A DNA stretch of 6,160 nt, taken from Lentimicrobium sp. (lineage in GTDB: Bacteria; Bacteroidota; Bacteroidia; Bacteroidales; Lentimicrobiaceae). Shown one piece after another: positions 1 to 5,802 of this stretch. The stretch covers positions 1 through 6,160 of the forward strand of contig JAAXUD010000185.1 of assembly GCA_013336205.1 (NCBI GenBank), read 5' to 3'. The notes beneath the pieces are model-generated. The model was given only the letters and a program-made list of their open reading frames with translations, was not told the origin of the DNA and did not search any database. Position numbers and translations under genes: made by a program. The stretch's first letter is position 1; every line of letters starts with the position of its first letter.

Positions 1-1
1 A

Positions 2-667
2 GCTTTATTCCGTTTGATCGGATATCTGGGAAATGAGCCTGCGCTTGTTTTTTGCAATCACCGCGAAACCGTTGAACGCATCAGCGATTTGCTCAGAGGA
101 ATGGGTGTAGTGCATGGGATCTATCATGGTGGACTCGATCAGGAAGAACGTGAACTGGCGCTTATCCGGTTCCGCAACGGAACACATCACCTGCTGCTTA
201 CCACCGACCTGGCATCACGCGGTCTTGATATTCCTGAAATCAAACATGTAATTCATTATCAATGGCCCACCACTGAAACTGCCTGGACCCACCGCAATGG
301 CCGTACCGCCCGTATGCATGCCTTTGGTACTTCATGGCTGGTGATGGCTGAAGAAGATTTTATTCCTGATTTTATCACAGGTAAACCTGTGTTTATTGAT
401 CTCCCTGAAACAACGAAACTTCCCGATCTGCCTGAATGGGAGACACTTTATATAAGTGCCGGGAAAAAGGATAAAATAAGTAAGGGTGATATTGCCGGTT
501 TCCTGATGCAAAAAGGTATGCTGGCGAAAGATGAACTCGGGAAGATCGAGGTGCTTGACTATGCGTCATTCGCAGCAATCAGCAGGCGAAAAAGTGAAAA
601 ACTTCTCAGCCTGGTGGCGAATGAACAGATAAAAAAGAAAACGGTAAAGATTGCAATTGCGAGATAG
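2..667 (+). CDS. DEAD-box RNA helicase, C-terminal part (DbpA-like), 5' end outside window
   Basis: This is the second RecA-like helicase domain plus tail of an ATP-dependent RNA helicase. The reading frame is open from base 2, so the TTG at 14 is an internal codon and the N-terminal domain with the Walker A and DEAD motifs lies upstream. Visible motifs are ALVFCN near 44-61 (motif IV region), TTDLASRGLDIP at 200-235 (motif V) and HRNGRTAR at 290-313, a variant of motif VI HRIGRTGR that keeps the arginines. The last 70 or so residues (KGDIAGFLMQKG, IGKIEV-like LGKIEVLDYASFAAI, then a basic KIKGK-like end) resemble the DbpA RNA-binding domain, which in E. coli DbpA recognises 23S rRNA hairpin 92. 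A role in ribosome assembly or RNA remodelling in the cytoplasm is therefore inferred. It converges on the next gene with a shared terminator. The helicase call is firm; the DbpA-like tail is likely. Confidence 0.93.
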   Translation, partial: ALFRLIGYLGNEPALVFCNHRETVERISDLLRGMGVVHGIYHGGLDQEERELALIRFRNGTHHLLLTTDLASRGLDIPEIKHVIHYQWPTTETAWTHRNGRTARMHAFGTSWLVMAEEDFIPDFITGKPVFIDLPETTKLPDLPEWETLYISAGKKDKISKGDIAGFLMQKGMLAKDELGKIEVLDYASFAAISRRKSEKLLSLVANEQIKKKTVKIAIAR

Positions 668-700
668 GAATGTAATTCTATCTTTGAAAAACCGGACATA

Positions 701-739
701 AAAAAAGCGGGTTGACCAGAAAAGTCAACCCGCTTTTTT
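701..739. terminator. Bidirectional rho-independent terminator between convergent genes
   Basis: A perfect 16-bp stem (701-716 pairing with 724-739) encloses a 7-base loop. The GC-rich core GCGGGTTGAC is flanked by an A6 run on the left and a T6 run on the right, so the hairpin ends in a U-tract when read from either strand. It lies 33 bases after the helicase stop and about 10 bases after the stop of the convergent synthase gene, so it can serve both. Confidence 0.93.
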
Positions 740-748
740 ATTAGAAGA

Positions 749-1831
749 TTATTCAGGCATTTTATAAACCATTGCATTTACATGCATTCCTGCGCCAACC
801 GAAGCGAACACAAAGTGATCGCCGGCTTTAAGCGGATGGTTATCAACTTTTTTGTTTACTATCAGGTCGAAGAGGATGGGCAAGGTAGCAACTGAATTGT
901 TACCGAGCCATGAAATAGTCATTGGCATCGAAAATTCAGGCCTTGTTTTTATCCCATACAGCTCGTAAAGACGATTTACGATGGCGTCATCCATTTTTTC
1001 GTTGGCCTGATGGATAAGTATTCTTTCGATGTGTGTTATTGGCAAACCGCTTTTATCGATGGCCATTTTAATGGCAGCAGGCACGATTTTCAGCGCATAT
1101 TCATACAATTTACGGCCATTCATTTTGAGATAAAGGTTGTCTTTGATTTCAGGATTGAATGACTTGTCCATTTTCAGCAAAAACACCTGTTCGGCAGTAT
1201 CGGTGCGTGTAACGTGTGTAAGTATGCCAACCGGAGTTTCACTTTCAACGGCACTTAAAACCACGGCACCTGAGCCATCGGAATAAATCATACTGTCGCG
1301 GTCGTGCGGATCGCTTATGCGGGAAAGAGTCTCTGATCCAATAACCAGAATATGCTTTGCATCGCCGGATTTAATATAATAATTGGCTTGAATAAGGGCC
1401 TGAAGCCAGCCCGGACAGCCAAACGGCAGGTCATAGGCAACCGTAAACGGGTTAAGTATACCCAGTTTATATTTTACCCTGGCAGCAAGCGCCGGCACTA
1501 TATCTACTCTTGTTGAGCCTGATTTAACATCTCCGAAATTGTGGGCTAAAATGATATAATCAAGTTGTTCTTTGTCAATGCCTGCATCAGCAATGGCTTT
1601 TTCTGCAGCAAAGGATGCCATATCAGAACTAACGTACTGATCTTCAACATATCTTCGCTCGTTGATGCCTGTGATCTGCTGGAATTTCGAAATGACTTCC
1701 TCATTTGGGCGACTTATCGGCTCTCCGGTCGATTCGAAGAATTTGTGGGAAAGAAAATCGGCATTTGTAACCTTGGTTGATGGTATGTAACTACCTGTTC
1801 CTGTGATTACTGAGTAAATATTATTGGCCAT
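749..1831 (-). CDS. 3-oxoacyl-ACP synthase III family protein (FabH-like)
   Basis: This is a thiolase-fold condensing enzyme of the KAS III type, expected to join an acyl-CoA (or acyl-ACP) starter to malonyl-ACP in the cytoplasm. The 360 residues carry the full Cys-His-Asn triad: Cys139 in FGCPGW, His274 in LIHQANEKM and Asn311 in GNNSVATLP. The C-terminal FASVGAGMHVNAMVY matches the glycine-rich end of the family. The N-terminal GTGSYIPSTKVTNADF and QITGINERRY are the usual FabH landmarks (compare RTGIRERR). It is about 40 residues longer than a typical FabH, with extra sequence around residues 28-48 and 100-125, and has CPGW where FabH usually has C(S/A)GF. No fatty-acid genes (plsX, fabD, acpP) flank it, so it may be a paralogue for a special starter unit rather than the housekeeping FabH; an OleA- or DarB-like role cannot be excluded. 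The ATG at 1831 fits the start of the conserved domain. Two Bacteroidota-type promoter motifs lie upstream. Confidence 0.9.
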   Translation of the reverse strand: MANNIYSVITGTGSYIPSTKVTNADFLSHKFFESTGEPISRPNEEVISKFQQITGINERRYVEDQYVSSDMASFAAEKAIADAGIDKEQLDYIILAHNFGDVKSGSTRVDIVPALAARVKYKLGILNPFTVAYDLPFGCPGWLQALIQANYYIKSGDAKHILVIGSETLSRISDPHDRDSMIYSDGSGAVVLSAVESETPVGILTHVTRTDTAEQVFLLKMDKSFNPEIKDNLYLKMNGRKLYEYALKIVPAAIKMAIDKSGLPITHIERILIHQANEKMDDAIVNRLYELYGIKTRPEFSMPMTISWLGNNSVATLPILFDLIVNKKVDNHPLKAGDHFVFASVGAGMHVNAMVYKMPE

Positions 1832-1887
1832 TTTAAGGATTTATTAAAGTCAAAAAAAATGGGTTTACCCTCTGTATCGCAGCAGGA

Positions 1888-1895
1888 CAAACCTA
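1888..1895 (-). promoter_or_regulatory. Candidate -7 promoter element, proximal (TAGGTTTG)
   Basis: Read on the minus strand this is TAGGTTTG followed by T, an exact match to the Bacteroidota primary sigma -7 consensus TAnnTTTG. It would start transcription near 1882, giving a leader of about 50 bases for the FabH-like gene. The best upstream -33 partner is only ATTG (TTG at 1922-1920) with a long 24-base spacer, so this is weaker than the distal candidate. Confidence 0.35.
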
Positions 1896-1945
1896 AATGT
1901 CGGACTAGTTGATTAAATGCAATTGAAATAACTTCATTAAGGATG

Positions 1946-1979
1946 CAAAGGTAAGCGATAAAACATTTGCAGGGACAAA
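1946..1979 (-). promoter_or_regulatory. Candidate Bacteroidota promoter, distal (TTTG-22-TACCTTTGC)
   Basis: On the minus strand TTTG (1979-1976) is followed after 22 bases by TACCTTTG (1953-1946) and then C. This matches the Bacteroidota -33/-7 consensus TTTG and TAnnTTTG(Y) exactly, with a spacer near the usual range. The predicted transcript start is around 1939-1941, so the FabH-like mRNA would have a leader of roughly 108 bases. The motif lies in the 191-base gap after the HD-domain gene, giving the synthase its own transcription unit. Confidence 0.55.
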
Positions 1980-2022
1980 TAGTCACAAAAAATCTAAATA
2001 AACTGATATTAAATGGTAAATA

Positions 2023-2601
2023 CTATAGGTTGTTTATGTCTGTATTTTTCAGGAAATCCCTGAAATCCTTATAATTTCTACCGTGTGTTTGCTCATAAAG
2101 CAATACTCCGGATTTTATGAAGGCATGTGATTCTTTAAGCCTCAGGTAGGAGGGGTTGAGGTCGTTTGCGCCCAGCCTGATTCTGTCAAGGGCATCGGCA
2201 TCTTTCAGAATAGAAACAATAGTATGATCAGGATCATTTTCCGGCAATTCAACACTGGTTGAATGAAGCGCAACAGCTTTGCCAATTATCATGATTTCGG
2301 CTTCAGTAGCTCCGTTTTCAATAAAAAGTGTTCTGTGCAAAGGCAATTTCAGGTTGGCGGAGTTTGCGCCATGTTCTGTACAGTAACCATCATGCATGCG
2401 GGCCATGTCATGAATATAAGCTGCAAAAAATGCAGTTTTCGCGTCATGAATGTTACCTGTTATTATTCCCAGCCTGAGACAATGCAGCATAACCCTGTAG
2501 GTATGCAGGATGCCATGAAGTTTGCTGTGGTGGTCAAACTGGCTTTCGTTCAGGCTGAATCTGCTGAAGTCGATGTTGTATTGATCGAATGAGAAATTCA
2601 A
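2023..2601 (-). CDS. HD-domain protein (metal-dependent phosphohydrolase family)
   Basis: This 192-residue soluble protein has the HD superfamily pattern: His33 in HGILHTYRVMLH, the His64-Asp65 doublet in AAYIHDMARMHDG, His113 in AVALHS, and Asp134/Asp136 in LKDADALDR. These residues bind the divalent metal or metals used by family members to hydrolyse phosphate esters, often of nucleotides. The substrate here cannot be told. The start is TTG at 2601. The first in-frame ATG is codon 38, which would remove His33, and an in-frame stop (TAA) lies just four codons upstream, so TTG (or a rarer ATT one codon before it) is the only start that keeps the active site. The upstream gap of 173 bases to the MarC gene contains no exact TAnnTTTG on this strand, so promoter and operon membership are unclear. 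A two-residue-core AT palindrome in that gap is too weak to call. Confidence 0.85.
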   Translation of the reverse strand: MNFSFDQYNIDFSRFSLNESQFDHHSKLHGILHTYRVMLHCLRLGIITGNIHDAKTAFFAAYIHDMARMHDGYCTEHGANSANLKLPLHRTLFIENGATEAEIMIIGKAVALHSTSVELPENDPDHTIVSILKDADALDRIRLGANDLNPSYLRLKESHAFIKSGVLLYEQTHGRNYKDFRDFLKNTDINNL

Positions 2602-2774
2602 AATATTTATTTAATGGTTTTGTTTGATTAACCTGATTTTTTTGGAATGGTTCAATGATCAGGCATTAATAGTATATTAATTATCGAAAAAATTAAGAAG
2701 TGGAACTGAGCTGAAGTGTGTTTCAATATAAAAATCAGAAATTTCCTGAAATTGTTTTTTATGCTAAGTTCTTA

Positions 2775-3422
2775 TTAAACAGGTGTAATGTTCAGTATCG
2801 ATTGAATAATCGGCTTTAATCCAGCAAAGAAAAACTCAACCGCAATAACCATCATAATCAATCCCATCAGCTTTATCATAATTTTATTTCCGGTATCACC
2901 CAGCAATCTGATGATTTTTCCGGCTCCGAGTAAAACAAACAGGGTGATCAGCAGTGTGACCACAATGGATAAAATCAGGACGATTTTCAGCTGGAAAGTA
3001 TGGCTGTCTTCCATCAGAACAATGGAGTTGGTTATCGCGCCCGGGCCGGCTATCATAGGAATGCCCAGCGGAGTAACAGAAATATCATCCACATATTTCT
3101 TTACCATATCATCATCCATTTTTATTCTGCTGATACGTGCCTGAAGCATATCGTACCCCATCACAAAAAAGATAATACCACCAACAACCCTGAAACTGTT
3201 GACAGATATTCCAAAGAATTTAAACATCAACTGACCGCCAAAAGCAAACAGCATCAGGGTAAAAAAAGCGGTGATTACAGCCTTGATGGCAGTTCGTTTG
3301 CGCTGCGGATCCGAAATGTCGGTGGTCATGGTCATAAATACCGGCATCACGCCCAGCGGATTAATGATGGCAAAGAAGGATGTGAAATACAGTAATGCTA
3401 TGGTAAAAAGTTCGTGGGTCAT
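2775..3422 (-). CDS. MarC/SnatA family integral membrane protein
   Basis: This is a 215-residue inner-membrane protein of the MarC (NAAT) family, the usual length for the family. Six hydrophobic segments are visible at about 5-30, 45-66, 72-92, 115-138, 145-170 and 183-208. The two halves carry the family's repeated signature: INPLGVMPVF near residues 20-29 and VTPLGIPMIAGPGAIT near 116-131. A charged loop (KMDDDMVKKYVDD) separates the halves. Some relatives (SnatA of Thermococcus) transport neutral amino acids, whereas E. coli MarC has no proven substrate, so transport is only inferred. The ATG at 3422 opens directly into the first membrane segment. The gene follows the formiminotransferase gene after a terminator, so it is probably transcribed separately. 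A one-mismatch -7 motif TGTATTTG (3472-3465) with TTTG 22 bases upstream overlaps that terminator and is a weak promoter candidate. Confidence 0.92.
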   Translation of the reverse strand: MTHELFTIALLYFTSFFAIINPLGVMPVFMTMTTDISDPQRKRTAIKAVITAFFTLMLFAFGGQLMFKFFGISVNSFRVVGGIIFFVMGYDMLQARISRIKMDDDMVKKYVDDISVTPLGIPMIAGPGAITNSIVLMEDSHTFQLKIVLILSIVVTLLITLFVLLGAGKIIRLLGDTGNKIMIKLMGLIMMVIAVEFFFAGLKPIIQSILNITPV

Positions 3423-3441
3423 TTATCGGAAATATAGGTAA

Positions 3442-3490
3442 AGAAACAAAAAGTAAAGCAACTCCAAATACATCGGGTAGTTGGAGTCGC
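3442..3490 (-). terminator. Rho-independent terminator after the formiminotransferase gene
   Basis: In the minus-strand transcript, 3490-3481 (GCGACTCCAA) pairs with 3467-3458 (TTGGAGTTGC) across a 13-base loop, giving a 10-bp stem with one G-U pair. It is followed by a T-rich run, TTTACTTTTTGTTT. The G-U pair becomes an A-C mismatch on the plus strand, which supports use on the minus strand. It sits 10 bases after the stop codon of the 562-residue gene. Confidence 0.75.
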
Positions 3491-3499
3491 TCAGCAAAA

Positions 3500-5188
3500 T
3501 TAACTGTTAATCTTTAGGTTAACAATCGTCAGTATTTCATTTTCCATTGTTTGGGCTTTTAATTCAATTTCAGCTCCTTCCGCAAGAACTGAATCAACAA
3601 AAGCCTTATCGTTGAGTCCGGAAGCGTTTATTTTTACATTAAGAAATGCGCCCATAACTGCTGACCTGACTGCCAGCGCACCAACACCGGCATCTGAGAC
3701 TGAATTCGGATTTCCGGTTTCAGCCATCGCTTTCAATATTTCCATGGCAGCGAATGATTTCTTCATTACCCGGAACGGAATTTCAATGGCGTATTTTGTT
3801 GCTTCCTGAATGGCTGCTGTCCTGGCTGCTTTTTCAGGATCATTTCCTTTCGGAAGTCCGAAAGCGTCCATTATTTTATTGAAAGCATTGGTGTCTTCAT
3901 CTACCAGGAAAAGCAGTTCATCTTTGATTGACTGTCCTTTTTCGGCCCAATCCGAAAACTCCTCCCAGCGCTCATCCCATCCGGGTTTGTGGGAAGAAAG
4001 GTTGGCAACCATTGTTCCCAGGGCAATGCCGAGGGCGCCCATATAGGCCGAGATTGAACCTCCACCCGGAGCCGGTGATTCCGAAGCAGTTTCATTGGCG
4101 AAGTCAGTACAGGTCATATCCATAAGTTTATTAACTGACTTCTCCTGCAAAACATATTCTATGATTTTATCCGCAGGGTTGAATGGCTTGAGGTCATCCA
4201 GACCAAGTGATTTGACTGCAATTTTTATCAATTCAGCTTCTGAAACTCCCACAGAGCGGTTTTGCTTTTTCAGGAAATATTTACCGGCATCGGTAAAGAC
4301 TTTCAGCGGGGCAAGTCCGACGAGTTCGGAACCGGTTACCCGCATTCCGCGTTCCTGCGCTTTTTTGCAGGCTTCTTCAAATGCAACGTGAACCGGAGTA
4401 ATACTTATATTAGTAAGATTAATAGAGACCTGGGCTATGCCATATTCCTCGATAAACCAACCTATGGCTTTGCATGCTTTCAGGGATCCGGGAATATTGA
4501 CCGGATTTCCTTTTTCATCTTTTACAATTTTGCCGGTTACCTGGTTTCCTTCGCGCATTGGGCGTCCTTTTTCACGGATATCAAAAGCAACAGCATTGGC
4601 GCGCCGGGTTGAAGTGGTGTTGAGGTTAACATTGTAGGCAACCAGAAAATCACGCGCACCCACCGCAATAGCGCCTGTTTTTGGTAAAAAGGAGGCTGGT
4701 CCGTAATCAGGTTTCCAGGCCGGATCGGAAAGTTTTTGAGACAGCCCTTCATATTCACCTGAACGGCAGAAAGCAAGGTTACGTCGCTCAGGGCTTTTTG
4801 CTGCATCTTCGTAGCAATAGACCGGAATTCCAAGTTCTTTCCCGATTCTCTCGCCCAACATATGTGCGTATTTAACCGTCTCTTCCATGCTGATATTGGA
4901 AATCGGTACCAGCGGGCATACATCAGTTGCTCCAAAACGTGGATGAGCGCCTGTGTGCTTACTCATGTCTATCACTTCCATGGCCTTTTTAATCGCCCTG
5001 AAGGCGGCTTCTATAACCTGTTCAGGCTCACCGGCAATGGTAACAACTGTGCGGTTGGTGGCTGCACCCGGGTCTACATCAAGTAACTTAACGCCTTCAA
5101 CTGTCTTTATCTGATCGGTAATCTGTTGAATAACAGCAAGATCACGACCTTCACTGAAATTAGGGACACATTCAATAATTTGTTTCAT
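3500..5188 (-). CDS. ftcD: Bifunctional glutamate formimidoyltransferase / formimidoyl-THF cyclodeaminase
   Basis: This cytoplasmic fusion enzyme handles the last steps of one histidine-degradation route. The transferase moves the formimino group from N-formiminoglutamate to tetrahydrofolate, releasing glutamate; the cyclodeaminase then makes 5,10-methenyl-THF and ammonia. Its 562 residues are close to the mammalian FTCD length (541). The N-terminal transferase subdomain spans about 1-180 with IECVPNFSEGRD at the start and HTGAHPRFGATDVCPLVP, whose His82 aligns in position with the catalytic His of the mammalian enzyme. The second subdomain spans about 181-330 and includes GIAQVSINLTN and GSELVGLAPL. 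The cyclodeaminase covers about 350-562 with the folate-site loop PAPGGGSISAYMGALG (372-387) and NSVSDAGVGALAVRSAV. No other hut gene is in the window. The ATG at 5188 directly precedes the conserved start of the domain; the leader is A-rich with no Shine-Dalgarno sequence. A GGGCNNA array begins 37 bases upstream. Confidence 0.96.
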   Translation of the reverse strand: MKQIIECVPNFSEGRDLAVIQQITDQIKTVEGVKLLDVDPGAATNRTVVTIAGEPEQVIEAAFRAIKKAMEVIDMSKHTGAHPRFGATDVCPLVPISNISMEETVKYAHMLGERIGKELGIPVYCYEDAAKSPERRNLAFCRSGEYEGLSQKLSDPAWKPDYGPASFLPKTGAIAVGARDFLVAYNVNLNTTSTRRANAVAFDIREKGRPMREGNQVTGKIVKDEKGNPVNIPGSLKACKAIGWFIEEYGIAQVSINLTNISITPVHVAFEEACKKAQERGMRVTGSELVGLAPLKVFTDAGKYFLKKQNRSVGVSEAELIKIAVKSLGLDDLKPFNPADKIIEYVLQEKSVNKLMDMTCTDFANETASESPAPGGGSISAYMGALGIALGTMVANLSSHKPGWDERWEEFSDWAEKGQSIKDELLFLVDEDTNAFNKIMDAFGLPKGNDPEKAARTAAIQEATKYAIEIPFRVMKKSFAAMEILKAMAETGNPNSVSDAGVGALAVRSAVMGAFLNVKINASGLNDKAFVDSVLAEGAEIELKAQTMENEILTIVNLKINS

Positions 5189-5224
5189 TTATTTTGAGTT
5201 TTTTGAGGTTTTTTGGATGAATTG

Positions 5225-5287
5225 GGGCAAAGGGCACAGGGCAAAGGGCTCAGGGCTCAGGGCATAGGGCTCAGAGCACAGGGCAGA
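5225..5287. repeat. Heptanucleotide array GGGCNNA, nine units (left array)
   Basis: Nine contiguous 7-base units occupy this stretch: GGGCAAA, GGGCACA, GGGCAAA, GGGCTCA, GGGCTCA, GGGCATA, GGGCTCA, GAGCACA, GGGCAGA. The frame GGGC..A is fixed while positions 5-6 vary. The first seven units give GGG tracts separated by exactly four bases, a G-quadruplex pattern on the plus strand. The array fills most of the gap between the stop of the four-helix-bundle gene and the start of ftcD. Its 3' part (5267-5284) is a perfect 18-base inverted match to 5770-5787 on the far side of that small gene. Confidence 0.95.
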
Positions 5288-5300
5288 TTTTAGTACCTGG

Positions 5301-5657
5301 TTAAATCAATGTTTTCCTGAAGTTTGTAATTCTTTTGCTTAGTCTTATCATTTCATCAAATAGTATTAGTCTTGATTCAAGATTGATGATTAACCTTCTT
5401 TCAAAAATGTGAAGAATGTTTGCACATTCAAACAATGATCTCCTGGATATATTAAGGAAATTTGCGAAATCTTTGTCTGAGAATGATCCGGATCCTTCAG
5501 CTATGTTGTTTGAAATACTCATACCAGCAGCCCGCAGTTGTTCAGCAAATTTATACAGTTTTTTTTCGTCGGCTAAATCTGCAATGTCAAATAACTTGAT
5601 AGAAAGTTCCATCGCATCTTTCCAGATATCAAGCTGCTCAAACCTAAAATCATCCAT
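5301..5657 (-). CDS. Four-helix-bundle protein, S23 / 23S rRNA intervening-sequence family
   Basis: This 118-residue protein has the family hallmarks: FRFEQLDIWKDAMELSIKLF at 4-23 (compare FxxLxVWqkA), EQLRAAGMSISNNIAEGSG at 39-57 (compare QLRRAaxSIpsNIAEG) and FANFLNISRRSLFECANIL at 64-82, followed by a final helix. Relatives are encoded inside intervening sequences of 23S rRNA genes in spirochaetes and others, and also as free-standing genes, especially in Bacteroidota; a distant relative is the Avd accessory protein of diversity-generating retroelements. The biochemical role of the free-standing forms is unknown, though a conserved basic face suggests nucleic acid binding. The ATG at 5657 starts MDDFRFEQLDIW, the usual beginning, after an AT-rich leader (AAATAAATAAAC). 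No exact -7 motif is seen. Heptad arrays in opposite orientation flank the gene. No reverse transcriptase or rRNA sequence is nearby. Confidence 0.92.
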   Translation of the reverse strand: MDDFRFEQLDIWKDAMELSIKLFDIADLADEKKLYKFAEQLRAAGMSISNNIAEGSGSFSDKDFANFLNISRRSLFECANILHIFERRLIINLESRLILFDEMIRLSKRITNFRKTLI

Positions 5658-5699
5658 GTTTATTTATTTTTAAATATGATATTGATCAAAACTTTTCAA

Positions 5700-5711
5700 C
5701 CCTATGGCTTC
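5700..5711 (+). repeat. Truncated copy of the tandem-repeat core (CCCTATGGCTTC)
   Basis: Twelve bases are identical to the junction of heptad end and core start in the tandem array (compare 5799-5810 and 6011-6022). The match stops abruptly and the following 34 bases to the right heptad array are unrelated. It lies 43 bases upstream of the start codon of the four-helix-bundle gene. It may be a decayed or interrupted repeat unit, although a short match could arise by chance. Confidence 0.55.
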
Positions 5712-5745
5712 TTCCGGTACTTCCTGGTTTTCATTTTGTTAATAA

Positions 5746-5801
5746 TGCGCCCTGTGCCCTTTGCTCTGGGCCCTGTGCTCTGAGCCCTGTGCCGCTTGCC
5801 C
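5746..5801. repeat. Heptanucleotide array TNNGCCC, eight units (right array, inverted)
   Basis: Eight contiguous units fill this stretch: TGCGCCC, TGTGCCC, TTTGCTC, TGGGCCC, TGTGCTC, TGAGCCC, TGTGCCG, CTTGCCC. They are the reverse complement of the GGGCNNA units of the left array, and 5770-5787 is perfectly complementary to 5267-5284. Several units carry single changes (CTC, CCG, CTT), as expected for an older, drifting array. The array runs directly into the first 102-base-type unit at 5803. Confidence 0.92.
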
Positions 5802-5802
5802 T

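Noticed and set aside
1861..1870. GGGTTTACCC hairpin in the FabH-like leader
   Set aside because: The stem is only four base pairs with a two-base loop, too small to be a stable or functional structure.
2263..2592. Open frame of 109 codons on the plus strand opposite the HD-domain gene
   Set aside because: It lies entirely antisense to a gene with intact catalytic motifs, and its product has no recognisable features.
2665..2681. ATTAAT-AGTAT-ATTAAT palindrome upstream of the HD-domain gene
   Set aside because: It is short and purely AT within an AT-rich gap, so chance occurrence is likely and no regulator can be named.
2709..2774. Terminator after the MarC gene
   Set aside because: The only inverted segment, AATTTC-AG-GAAATT, has too short a loop and an AT-only stem; no convincing hairpin with a U-tract is present.
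3612..4937. Several overlapping open frames on both strands inside the ftcD region
   Set aside because: They are shadows of the strongly conserved FTCD frame; their translations resemble no protein family and lack start contexts.
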